The translations under genes and the position numbers were made by a program. The notes beneath the pieces are model-generated. The model searched no databases, was not told the DNA's origin, and was given only the letters and a program-made list of their open reading frames with translations. From contig UBMP01000001.1 in the NCBI GenBank assembly GCA_900466575.1, positions 140,571 to 204,570 on the forward strand: DNA of 64,000 nucleotides, given 5' to 3'. Positions 55,809 through 64,000 of this stretch are shown here, one piece after another (the stretch's first letter is position 1; every line of letters starts with the position of its first letter). The DNA is from Hyphomicrobiales bacterium. GTDB taxonomy: Bacteria; Pseudomonadota; Alphaproteobacteria; Rhizobiales; Rhizobiaceae.

Positions 55809-56159
55809 ATGCCGCACGTAGAAATTACAGATGTTGCAATCTGGGTTAAACATATTGATCATCCGGAATTGCGCGAACGGTTGCGTAGGCTTCCTGACGA
55901 GGCCTCATTAACGCTGGAAATAGACGGCGTAGTAGGCCACTGGTCTCGCATGAAGACCGGCCGTGACGGACGCCCCACCGAGGCGATAAAGCCTTACGGC
56001 CCCATGAAGAAGGTATGGAGCGAATGGTATCGTAGCCGCAAGGGCGCGAGCGTCCCCATTCGCGAGGTCAAGACCGCCGAAAGCTATCTGGCGTCGGTCG
56101 CAAAAACAATGGACGAATGGAATTCACGCGAAGACGACGAGGCTTTCCGTGATTTGTAA
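55809..56159 (+). CDS. Probable antitoxin of unrecognised family
   Basis: 116 residues. It begins MPHVEITDVAIWVKHIDHPE and includes LPDEASLTLEIDGVVGHWSR, RDGRPTEAIKPYGPMKKVW and a helical C-terminal end (SVAKTMDEWNSREDDEAFRD) rich in acidic residues. The following MazF-like gene starts 11 bp before this one ends, the normal order and coupling for an antitoxin-toxin pair. The acidic C-terminus would suit toxin binding. I see no AbrB, RHH or HTH motif, so it may represent an unusual antitoxin. The assignment rests on position. Confidence 0.65.
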   Translation: MPHVEITDVAIWVKHIDHPELRERLRRLPDEASLTLEIDGVVGHWSRMKTGRDGRPTEAIKPYGPMKKVWSEWYRSRKGASVPIREVKTAESYLASVAKTMDEWNSREDDEAFRDL

Positions 56160-56481
56160 CCGCTTCGAGACCGCCGTCGTCCCCTTCCCCTTTAGCGACA
56201 TACCGGTTGAGAAGCGCCGCCCGGCGCTGGTTCTCTCCAGCCGCACATTCAATGAGGAAAGCGGTGAGACAATCATGGCGATGATCACGACTGCCAAGGG
56301 GAGCAGCTGGCCCAGCGACATTTCCGTCCGCGACATCGTGAGCGCCGGCCTTGTCGCCAATTGTTTCATCCGATGGAAGGTCATGACGCTGCCCAATTCG
56401 ATGATCCTGCGCAAACTTGGCAAGCTTTCGGAAATCGACGAAGCCGCCTGTTGCACCCGTTTCGGCTCCATCTTCTCCTGA
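56149..56481 (+). CDS. PemK/MazF-type toxin
   Basis: 110 residues from GTG 56149. The start has the MazF signature FETAVVPFPFSDIPVEKRRP followed by ALVLSSRTFN. The core has ETIMAMITTAKGSSW and the C-terminal region has LVANCFIRWKVMTLPNSMIL. MazF/PemK proteins are sequence-specific mRNA endoribonucleases neutralised by the upstream partner. It is slightly shorter than the plasmid PemK group, as is usual for chromosomal members. Confidence 0.82.
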   Translation: MICNRFETAVVPFPFSDIPVEKRRPALVLSSRTFNEESGETIMAMITTAKGSSWPSDISVRDIVSAGLVANCFIRWKVMTLPNSMILRKLGKLSEIDEAACCTRFGSIFS

Positions 56482-56485
56482 AGCG

Positions 56486-56511
56486 AAAAAGGCGGCCCTT
56501 GCGGACCGCCT
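56486..56511 (-). terminator. Terminator of the petABC operon
   Basis: On the minus strand AGGCGG, T, CC, loop GCAA, GG, G, CCGCCT, then TTTTC. It lies 30 bp beyond the petC stop and just after the MazF gene, with which it converges. Confidence 0.75.
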
Positions 56512-56539
56512 CTCCAGATTCACGTCGGCAATCTAAGCC

Positions 56540-57415
<876 letters not shown>

Positions 57416-57439
57416 TTTACTGTTCCTCTCCACCGCGCA

Positions 57440-58696
57440 TCAGGCCTTGGCGCTCTTTTCGAGCACGGCTTCCGTGATCGAATTGGGCAACCGCCTCGGC
57501 GTCTCGATCAGACCGAGAACCGGCATGATGACGAGGAAGAAGCCGAAATAGTAGAGCGTGCCGAACTGAGCCATCAGCGTGTAGGTGTCGGTCGGCTGAC
57601 GCGAACCCAGCCAGCCGAGCAGGATGCAGTCTGCGACGAAGAGCCAGAAGAACAGCTTGTACCACGGACGATAGACGGCGGAGCGAACCTTCGACGTATC
57701 GAGCCAGGGCAGGAAGAAGAGCACGATGATCGAACCGAACATGACGAGCACGCCGCCCAGCTTGGAGTCGATCGGACCGACGTTGAAGGTGATGGCGCGC
57801 AGCATCGCGTAGAACGGCAGGTAATACCATTCCGGAACGATATGCGCCGGCGTCTTCAGCGCGTTGGCCATCGTGTAGTTGTCCGGATGGCCCAGATAGT
57901 TCGGCATGTAGAAGACGAACCAGCTGTAGGCGAGCAGGAAGATGACCACGCCGAGCGCGTCCTTGACCGTTGCGTAAGGCGTAAAGGCGACCGTGTCGGT
58001 CTTGGACTTCACTTCCACGCCCGTCGGGTTCGTCTGACCCGTCACATGCAGCGCCCAGACGTGCAGGATGACGACGCCCGCGATAACGAAGGGCAGCAGG
58101 TAGTGCAGCGAGAAGAAGCGGTTCAGCGTGGGCTGGCCGACGGCAAAGCCGCCGAGCAGGAACTGCTGGATCCACTCGCCAACCAGCGGGAAGGCCGAGA
58201 AGAAGCCGGTGATCACCGTCGCGCCCCAGAAGGACATCTGCCCCCAGGGAAGCACGTAGCCCATGAAGCCCGTTGCCATCATCAGAAGATAGATGATCAC
58301 GCCGAGAATCCAGAGGATTTCCCGCGGCGCCTTGTAGGAGCCGTAATAGAGCCCGCGTGCAATGTGCAGGTAGACGGCGATGAAGAAGAAGGATGCGCCG
58401 TTGGCATGCAGATAGCGCAACAGCCAGCCGTGGTTCACGTCGCGCATGATGCCTTCGACGGAGCCAAAGGCGAGATCGATGCTGGCAACATAGTGCATGG
58501 CCAGCACCACGCCCGTCAGGATCTGCACGACCAGCATGACGGCCAGCATGGCACCAAACGTATAGGCATAGTTCAGGTTGCGCGGCACGGGATAGGCAAT
58601 GAAGCTATCATAGACCATGCGCGGGAGGGGAAGACGGGAATCGACCCATTTCCCAAGACCGCTAGTCGGCTCGTAAGAAGAATGTCCACCACTCAT
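57440..58696 (-). CDS. petB: Cytochrome b of the bc1 complex
   Basis: 418 residues from ATG 58696 ([20 protein letters not shown]); the ATG at 58717 is in frame but less usual. It is a separate, uncleaved cytochrome b with eight or more helices. Haem ligand pairs lie in VLAMHYV and [15 protein letters not shown] for one side, and LHYLLPF and [10 protein letters not shown] for the other. The quinol-site loop with PEWY is in [17 protein letters not shown]. It oxidises ubiquinol and pumps protons through the Q cycle. Confidence 0.96.
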   Translation of the reverse strand: MSGGHSSYEPTSGLGKWVDSRLPLPRMVYDSFIAYPVPRNLNYAYTFGAMLAVMLVVQILTGVVLAMHYVASIDLAFGSVEGIMRDVNHGWLLRYLHANGASFFFIAVYLHIARGLYYGSYKAPREILWILGVIIYLLMMATGFMGYVLPWGQMSFWGATVITGFFSAFPLVGEWIQQFLLGGFAVGQPTLNRFFSLHYLLPFVIAGVVILHVWALHVTGQTNPTGVEVKSKTDTVAFTPYATVKDALGVVIFLLAYSWFVFYMPNYLGHPDNYTMANALKTPAHIVPEWYYLPFYAMLRAITFNVGPIDSKLGGVLVMFGSIIVLFFLPWLDTSKVRSAVYRPWYKLFFWLFVADCILLGWLGSRQPTDTYTLMAQFGTLYYFGFFLVIMPVLGLIETPRRLPNSITEAVLEKSAKA

Positions 58697-58713
58697 TATC
58701 AGGTCCCCTCCCG

Positions 58714-59292
58714 TCAACCGATCTTGATGACGGTATCTTTTGTAAACGAGAAAATCGGCATCAGCAGGTTTTCCGGTGCGGGGCCCTTACGGATACGGCC
58801 AGCCGTATCGTAGACCGAGCCGTGGCAGGGACAGAACCAGCCGCCATATTCACCCGCCTGACCGAGCGGCACGCAACCCAGATGCGTGCACGAGCCGATC
58901 ATGACGATCCAGTTTTCCTTGCCCTTGCCGGCAGAACGATCTGCACCGGTCGCGGGAGCATCGGCCGGAAGGTTCTGGTTGCGGGCGATCGGGTCCTTCA
59001 GCTGTTCCAGCTTGACCGCTGCCGCTTCCTGCACTTCCTTGTCGGTCCGGTTGCGGATGAAGACCGGCTTGCCGCGCCATTTCACCGTCAGCGACATGCC
59101 CGGCGTCAAGGCCGAAACGTCAACCTCGATCGAGGCCATGGCGAGGGTCGAGGCATCCGGCCGCATCTGGTCTACAAAAGGCCAGGCCACGGCGACGGCG
59201 CCCACGGCACCGGCCATACCCGTCGTCAGATAAAGAAAATCGCGGCGAGTTGGCTCGCCCATGGTTTGATTGTTCATGTCGTGGTCGCTCAC
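58714..59292 (-). CDS. petA: Rieske iron-sulfur subunit of the bc1 complex
   Basis: 192 residues if started at GTG 59292, giving (V)[19 protein letters not shown]; the ATG at 59277 is an alternative. The Tat-type signal anchor is [18 protein letters not shown]. The [2Fe-2S] ligands are in [11 protein letters not shown] and CPCHGSVYD. It accepts electrons from quinol and passes them to cytochrome c1. It is the first gene of petABC. An FNR/FixK-type box lies about 180 bp upstream, which suits oxygen-dependent control. Confidence 0.95.
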   Translation of the reverse strand: MSDHDMNNQTMGEPTRRDFLYLTTGMAGAVGAVAVAWPFVDQMRPDASTLAMASIEVDVSALTPGMSLTVKWRGKPVFIRNRTDKEVQEAAAVKLEQLKDPIARNQNLPADAPATGADRSAGKGKENWIVMIGSCTHLGCVPLGQAGEYGGWFCPCHGSVYDTAGRIRKGPAPENLLMPIFSFTKDTVIKIG

Positions 59293-59464
59293 GGCTTCAT
59301 CATCCCCTACGCAAAAGTCTGCGGTCCTCGTCCCATGATTCGATTCTGCGGCACACAAATGCCACAGATTCCCCTCGATCCGGTCGAGGTTTAAGCTTGA
59401 TCAGACGCCATGTCCAGACGTGAGACGGGAGGGATGGCACAATGTCGCGGGAAAAGTGGTGCCT

Positions 59465-59478
59465 TTGATCTTTGTCAA
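59465..59478 (-). promoter_or_regulatory. FNR/FixK-type anaerobox upstream of petABC
   Basis: On the minus strand TTGACAAAGATCAA fits TTGA-N6-TCAA. A centre at -41.5 predicts a start near 59430 on the minus strand. The -10 there (CATTGT, about 59444-59439) is poor, as is common for activator-dependent promoters. The same stretch also contains a TTGACA that could act as a -35. Confidence 0.6.
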
Positions 59479-59970
59479 GACCGATCCGATTTCATTTGCC
59501 GCCACGGGGATTTGGGATTTCGCTTTTATCAGGTTCAAAACCACCTCTGATGTTCTTTGCTGCACCTGCTAACAACTGCACGAAGCACCACCGTCGTGAC
59601 GCGCTTCCTTTGCAAATGTGGCAACCCTGTCGCGGCATCGGGATGATGAACAGACCGTCAACTGCGCGATCCAAAGCGTTTTGAAGCCTTGTCAAGCGAC
59701 CAAATCGGCCATAGATCCCCTTCTGCCGAAAGGCGCTTCCGGGCGGGTCTCCCAAGCTGCCGGGAATTGTGCGCCGTTCCAGCCGATCGCAAAGTCCGCC
59801 GGCCGGCTGGTTGCGGCGACCATAACCACGGGCCGCATTCCAGCGGAAGCGGCTCGCCTGCCATCTTCGGTGCATCTCCGGCGCTCCCAAGGCCGGGCGG
59901 TCCACCCGACCTCGACGCCAGCCTTCGCCCTCCCCGCTTGGCCGGCACGAAACCGACAAGGATATTTTCC
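59479..59970. other. Intergenic region upstream of the sugar transporter
   Basis: About 490 bp. The transporter reading frame stays open upstream to 59689, but that part has neither hydrophobic segments nor a ribosome site and is not counted as coding. No operator or small gene is convincing. It presumably holds the transporter's promoter. Confidence 0.4.
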
Positions 59971-61260
59971 GTGGCTTCCATTCAGCCCATGAAGGCGGCT
60001 AGCTCGTCGTCTGCTGCGTCCTCCGCCGCACCAGCAGCAGCATCCTACCGCTTCGCATTGATTGCACTCACCTCGCTCTTCTTCATGTGGGGGTTCATCA
60101 CCTGCCTCAACGATATTCTCGTTCCGCATCTGCGCAACGTCTTCTCGCTGAACTACACGCAGTCCATGCTGATCCAGTTCTGCTTCTTCGGCGCTTACTT
60201 CCTGGTGTCCCTGCCGGCGGGCGCGATCGTCAAGCGCATCAGCTACAAATGGGGCATCGTCTGCGGGCTCGTCGTCGCGGCCATCGGCTGCGCGCTGTTC
60301 ATCCCGGCAGCAAGTGCCCGCTCCTATCCGCTCTTCCTCGGCGCACTGTTCGTGCTGGCAAGCGGCATCACGCTGCTCCAGGTCGCCGCCAACCCTTACG
60401 TCACCGTGCTCGGCCCGCCTGACACCGCCGCAAGCCGCCTGACGCTGACGCAAGCCTTCAACTCGCTCGGCACCACCGTCGCGCCGATGTTCGGGGCCTT
60501 CCTCATTCTCGGAGGCGCTGCCGCCGCCACAGCCGGCATGACGGCCGAACAGCTCGATGCCGTCAAGGCCGCGGAAGCCGCTGCCGTGAAGCTGCCCTAT
60601 ATGGGTCTTGCCGCCGCCCTGCTACTGCTCGCCGCGATCTTCGCCGCCCTTCGTCTGCCGCAGTTCGACGACCAGGAAGACCTGGCACCGATCAGCGATA
60701 CGGGCTCGGCCTGGCAACATAGCCATCTGGTCCTCGGCGCCGTGGCGATCTTCCTCTATGTCGGCGCCGAAGTCAGCGTCGGCAGCTTCCTCGTCAACTT
60801 CCTCGGCGAAGCCTCCATCGCACATCTGCCGGAGGCGGATGCCGCCCATTACGTCACCTATTTCTGGGGTGGCGCGATGATCGGCCGCTTCATCGGCTCG
60901 GCCGCCATGCGCTATATTGCGGGCGGCAAGGCCCTTGCCTTCAACGCAGCCGTCGCCGCCGTGCTGCTGCTCGTGACGATCTTCACCTCGGGCAGCGTCG
61001 CGATGTGGGCCGTGCTGGCCATCGGCCTCTTCAACTCGATCATGTTCCCGACGATCTTCTCGCTGGCGCTCCACGGTCTCGGCCGCCACACCAGCCAGGG
61101 CTCGGGCATCCTGTGCCTCGCCATCGTCGGCGGCGCCATCCTGCCGCTGGCGCAGGGCGCGCTCGCCGATCATATCGGCATCCAGCATGCCTTCCTGATG
61201 CCGGTTCTGTGCTACATCTACATCGCCTATTACGGCATGAAGGGCAGCCATCCGGCCTGA
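59971..61260 (+). CDS. FucP/GluP-type sugar MFS transporter
   Basis: 429 residues from GTG 59971, which has AAGGA 8 nt upstream; ATG 59989 lacks a site. Twelve hydrophobic helices are visible. Family features are [40 protein letters not shown] and [20 protein letters not shown], with [18 protein letters not shown] in the second half. These symport sugars such as fucose, glucose or galactose with H+ or Na+. No sugar catabolic gene is adjacent, so the substrate stays open. Confidence 0.9.
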   Translation: MASIQPMKAASSSSAASSAAPAAASYRFALIALTSLFFMWGFITCLNDILVPHLRNVFSLNYTQSMLIQFCFFGAYFLVSLPAGAIVKRISYKWGIVCGLVVAAIGCALFIPAASARSYPLFLGALFVLASGITLLQVAANPYVTVLGPPDTAASRLTLTQAFNSLGTTVAPMFGAFLILGGAAAATAGMTAEQLDAVKAAEAAAVKLPYMGLAAALLLLAAIFAALRLPQFDDQEDLAPISDTGSAWQHSHLVLGAVAIFLYVGAEVSVGSFLVNFLGEASIAHLPEADAAHYVTYFWGGAMIGRFIGSAAMRYIAGGKALAFNAAVAAVLLLVTIFTSGSVAMWAVLAIGLFNSIMFPTIFSLALHGLGRHTSQGSGILCLAIVGGAILPLAQGALADHIGIQHAFLMPVLCYIYIAYYGMKGSHPA

Positions 61261-61287
61261 CGGAAGTCAGTCAGATCATCCAGAAAG

Positions 61288-61320
61288 AAGGCGCTGCGGT
61301 CCGACCGCAGCGCCTTTTCG
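61288..61320 (+). terminator. Terminator of the sugar transporter
   Basis: AAGGCGCTGCGGT (61288-61300), loop CCG, ACCGCAGCGCCTT (61304-61316), then TTCGTTTTT. A perfect 13-bp stem between convergent genes; it may also act for the ABC exporter gene. Confidence 0.9.
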
Positions 61321-61344
61321 TTTTTCCTTCGATGGGGTCATGCC

Positions 61345-63222
61345 TTATTCCGCGACCAGCATTTCCGGTTCGTCGCCATCCGCCAGGAAGCCGCCGGACT
61401 GGCGCGTCCAGAGCGACGCGTAGAGACCGCCGCGGGTGATGAGCTCGGCATGCGTGCCTTCCTCCACGATCGCCCCCTTGTCCATCACGACGAGACGATC
61501 AAGGGCCGCAATCGTCGACAGCCGATGCGCGATCGCCAGCACCGTCTTCCCATGCATGAGGCGCGTCAGATTATCCTGGATCGCGGCCTCCACTTCCGAA
61601 TCCAGCGCCGAGGTCGCCTCATCGAGAACCAGGATCGGCGCGTTCTTCAGCATGACGCGGGCAATGGCGATGCGCTGGCGCTGGCCGCCTGACAGCTTGA
61701 CGCCACGCTCGCCGACATGCGCGTCGAAGCCCACGCGGCCGCGCTGGTCCTTCAAACCCTGAATGAACTCGAAGGCCTCAGCCTCTTCCGCCGCCGCGAT
61801 CAGCTCCGCCTCGGAGGCGTTCCACCGGCCAATCATGATGTTGTCGCGGATGGAGCGGTGCAGGAGCGCCGTGTCCTGCGTGACCATGCCGATCTTCGAC
61901 CGCAGCGATTCCTGCGTGACGGCGGCAATGTCCTGCCCGCCGATGAGAATGCGCCCGCCCTCAAGATCATAGAAGCGCAGCAGCAGGTTGACGAGCGTCG
62001 TCTTGCCGGCTCCTGAGCGTCCGACGATCCCGACCTTCTCGCCCGGCCGAATGGAAAGTGACAGATCCTCGATCACCCCGCCACCCTTGCCATAGTGGAA
62101 GCGGATGTTCTCGAAGCGGATTTCCGGCTCTTTCGCGACGAGTTCGCCGGCGTCGGGCCTATCGACAAGCTCGATCCGCTTGGAGATCAGCTCCGCCGAA
62201 TTCTGGATCGAGCCCAGGCTGCGCATGATACCGTTGAGCTGCGTCATCAGACGGCCGAGCAGGAAGTTGAGGCGCAGCACGAGGCCGAGAGAGAAGGCGA
62301 CGCCGCCCGCCGAAATCTGGCCCGCCAGATAGAGATCGACACAGAGCGCGCCGAAGGTCGAGATCATGATGCCGGACAAGAGGGCCAGCGACGAGCGCAC
62401 GCCGGTGATGAAGCGCGCAAAGCGGGTGACCGTCTTCTGGAACGTGTGGAAGCCCGACAGGATGAAGGCGTCGTGATCTTCCGAACGGCCGAAGAGCTTC
62501 AGCGTCTGGATGTTGGAATAGGCGTCGACCACGCGGCCGTTCAGCATGGAGCCGGCCTCTGCCGTGTCGCGCGAATGAACGCGGATGCGCGGCACGAAAT
62601 AGCGCGCCAGCCCTGCAAAGGCGACGATCCACACGGCGACCAGTGCTGCCAGCCGCCAGTCGAGCCGCGCGACCAGCGCCATGGTCGAGACGGTGTAGAT
62701 GACGACGAACCAGGCGACCTGCAGGATCGAGGTGACGAAATCCCCCGTCGCCTGTCCCGCCGCCCAGACCTTGGTGACGATGCGTCCGGAGAAGTCGTTC
62801 TGGAAGAAGGCGAGCGGCTGGCGCGACACATGCAGATAGGACTGCCAGCGCACCATGTTGAAGAAGCCGACGACGATCGCCTGCTCTTCCACCAGCGCCC
62901 CGATCGCCGTCACGAGGAAGCGCACCACGAGCACGACGACGACCATCGCCGCAAGCTCATACCCGTGCGCCGCGATCAGTCCGCTCCAGCCGGCATCCTT
63001 CGGGATACTGGCGAAAATGTCGATGAGCCGCCCGACGAACCAGAAGAGCGCTGCTTCCAGCGCCCCGACCATGGCGCCCATGACCATCATCAGCAGAAAC
63101 GGCCACTTCGCCTGCCCCACATAGAACCAGATGAACCCCCAGACATTTTCCGGCGGGGTGAGATCGTCGCGCCGGTCAAAGGGCGGGATCCAGCTCTCGA
63201 ACAGTTCGAATATGCGCTTCAA
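61345..63222 (-). CDS. ABC exporter, fused permease and ATPase
   Basis: 625 residues. A six-helix exporter-type membrane domain (about 20-340) is followed by an ATPase domain: Walker A GIVGRSGAGKTTLVNLLLRF, Q-loop MVTQDTALLHRSI, signature VKLSGGQRQRIAIARV, Walker B PILVLDEATSALD and the switch His in VLAIAHRLSTI. It probably works as a homodimer exporting a lipid, drug or peptide; the long N-terminal part with WGFIWFYVGQAKWPF is typical of a rhizobial MsbA-like group. There is no accessory protein nearby. Confidence 0.93.
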   Translation of the reverse strand: MKRIFELFESWIPPFDRRDDLTPPENVWGFIWFYVGQAKWPFLLMMVMGAMVGALEAALFWFVGRLIDIFASIPKDAGWSGLIAAHGYELAAMVVVVLVVRFLVTAIGALVEEQAIVVGFFNMVRWQSYLHVSRQPLAFFQNDFSGRIVTKVWAAGQATGDFVTSILQVAWFVVIYTVSTMALVARLDWRLAALVAVWIVAFAGLARYFVPRIRVHSRDTAEAGSMLNGRVVDAYSNIQTLKLFGRSEDHDAFILSGFHTFQKTVTRFARFITGVRSSLALLSGIMISTFGALCVDLYLAGQISAGGVAFSLGLVLRLNFLLGRLMTQLNGIMRSLGSIQNSAELISKRIELVDRPDAGELVAKEPEIRFENIRFHYGKGGGVIEDLSLSIRPGEKVGIVGRSGAGKTTLVNLLLRFYDLEGGRILIGGQDIAAVTQESLRSKIGMVTQDTALLHRSIRDNIMIGRWNASEAELIAAAEEAEAFEFIQGLKDQRGRVGFDAHVGERGVKLSGGQRQRIAIARVMLKNAPILVLDEATSALDSEVEAAIQDNLTRLMHGKTVLAIAHRLSTIAALDRLVVMDKGAIVEEGTHAELITRGGLYASLWTRQSGGFLADGDEPEMLVAE

Positions 63223-63468
63223 GTGGCTGCTTTCTATTCTCTCTTACGGTCTCCGGATGAGACCCTACACGATTCCCGCGTCTCGTTATGTCAGCAGGAG
63301 ACTAGCATTCCTGGGCGGCGATGAGGCGTTACAATTCGGCCATGAAAACACAGCATTCGCTGCGAGAACAGGAACCCTCTTCCACCTGGACATGCGTTGA
63401 AACAAGATGTTTTACCTGACTCGACAGATGAAACGCTCCAAGTCTTCCGGCAGATCCCGAGACCGTTC

Positions 63469-63876
63469 ATGAAAGATCACATCCGCTACGAATTTCACCA
63501 TATGGGCATCCCGACGACCGAGGTACGCGACGGCGAAATCTTCAGCGCCGCAGCCGGCATGTTCACCACCGACAATCCGGGCCGTTTCCGCATCCAGTGG
63601 CACCGGTTCACGGAAGACTCGCCGCTCCACCCGCTGATCCGCACAGTGCCCCACCCGGCCTTCAAGGTCGCCGACCTCTCGGACGCCATTGCCGGCGAGG
63701 AGTTGCTGCTCGGCCCCTATGAACCGATCGACGGTTATCGCGTCGCCATCGTCAACGACGCCGGCGTACCGGTGGAGTTAATTGAGACCGCGCTATCCGA
63801 CGACGAAATCTGGTCCCGGGCAAGATCGGGCAAAGGCGCGCTCTATCGCGAGGATGAGAGCCCCTTCGAGCGGTAA
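63469..63876 (+). CDS. VOC/glyoxalase-like protein
   Basis: 135 residues from ATG 63469; an in-frame ATG at 63397 would add 24 residues with no clear support. The start IRYEFHHMGIPTTEVRDGEI is like vicinal-oxygen-chelate proteins, with the His-His-x-Gly opening. The middle has WHRFTEDSPLHPLIRTVPHP and AFKVADLSDAIAGEELLLGP, and the end has VAIVNDAGVPVELIETAL, where the final Glu could be a metal ligand. Function is unknown. It starts about 245 bp upstream of the divergent ABC exporter. Confidence 0.65.
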   Translation: MKDHIRYEFHHMGIPTTEVRDGEIFSAAAGMFTTDNPGRFRIQWHRFTEDSPLHPLIRTVPHPAFKVADLSDAIAGEELLLGPYEPIDGYRVAIVNDAGVPVELIETALSDDEIWSRARSGKGALYREDESPFER

Positions 63877-64000
63877 GGCGCGATTGCAATCCGCTCGTCA
63901 GCCACGCCGAAACCATCGGAAAAAACCTCTTCCGAGTTTCACTCCGGTTATCGCGCCTCCGTCCCTGTCTCAGGACATCAGCTTCCGGAGAGCCACGCTG
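63877..64000. other. Right edge, intergenic
   Basis: Short tail after the VOC-like gene. A minus-strand frame ends in TGA at 63972-63970 and runs out of the window with only ten codons (SVALRKLMS before the stop). It could be the end of a further gene, but this is too short to support. Confidence 0.3.

Noticed and set aside
59689..59970. N-terminal extension of the FucP-type transporter
   Set aside because: About 94 residues of Arg/Pro/Ser-rich sequence not found in the family; GTG 59971 has a proper ribosome site.
62095..63324. 409-codon plus-strand frame opposite the ABC exporter
   Set aside because: Shadow of a well-supported ABC transporter gene, with no recognisable motif.
63970..64000. 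End of a minus-strand gene at the right edge
   Set aside because: Only ten codons are visible, too few to support.

Overview
The window is about 64 kb of GC-rich chromosome with dense genes, ATGA-type stop/start overlaps and gene neighbourhoods typical of the Rhizobiaceae (Rhizobium/Agrobacterium/Sinorhizobium relatives). Markers for this placement are greA-lpcC, trxB-lsrB, lgt-midA-pgeF, rplY/pth/ychF and apt-petCBA, plus the BA14K and DUF930 proteins and the long alphaproteobacterial CarB. The genus cannot be fixed from the sequence alone. I saw no rRNA or tRNA gene, insertion sequence, prophage or CRISPR array.

Layout. 1-6 kb: start of a zinc peptidase, a glutathione transferase, a DUF2306 membrane protein, a LytTR membrane regulator, a DMT exporter, and a MarR regulator divergent from a 14-TM MFS exporter. 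6-20.7 kb: housekeeping genes (carB, ppk2, greA, lpcC, trxB, aatA) mixed with signalling genes (a GGDEF protein, a variant EAL protein, an Lrp regulator, the LysR regulator LsrB/VtlR). A probable AbcR-type small RNA lies directly downstream of lsrB. 20.7-28.8 kb: small membrane proteins, cspA with a long leader, a BA14K protein, an MBL hydrolase, two small membrane proteins with clear stress or oxygen promoter signals, and a MarR/response regulator/histidine kinase operon. 28.8-42 kb: a hydrolase/LysR pair, a tyrosine phosphatase, csaA-proC-ybjN, a frame-shifted RelE-type toxin with its antitoxin, ubiK, lgt-midA-pgeF, an M24-fold protein lacking metal ligands, a lipoprotein, prs and a GAF-Fis regulator. 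42-50 kb: rplY and pth are separated by a three-gene unit made of a membrane GGDEF-EAL enzyme and two orphan periplasmic solute-binding proteins; clpS and ychF follow. 50-64 kb: a glycosyltransferase, two MaoC hydratases, glutathione peroxidase, an AraC/LysE pair, apt, a MazF-type toxin module, the cytochrome bc1 operon, a FucP-type sugar transporter, an ABC exporter and a VOC-like protein.

Most notable points. (1) The GGDEF-EAL plus two SBP unit at 43274-47237 looks like a periplasmic ligand-sensing c-di-GMP module. (2) Three FNR/FixK-type boxes (TTGA-N6-TCAA) occur at 25651, 42285 and 59465. The first sits at -41.5 of a good -10 in front of a 91-residue membrane protein. (3) A 54-residue membrane protein at 25351-25515 has an exact GGAAC-N17-CGTT general-stress promoter. 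(4) The greA and carB leaders each carry a terminator-like hairpin. (5) The RelE-type toxin is split by a -1 shift at TTTCCCT. (6) A MazF-like toxin is paired with a partner I do not recognise.
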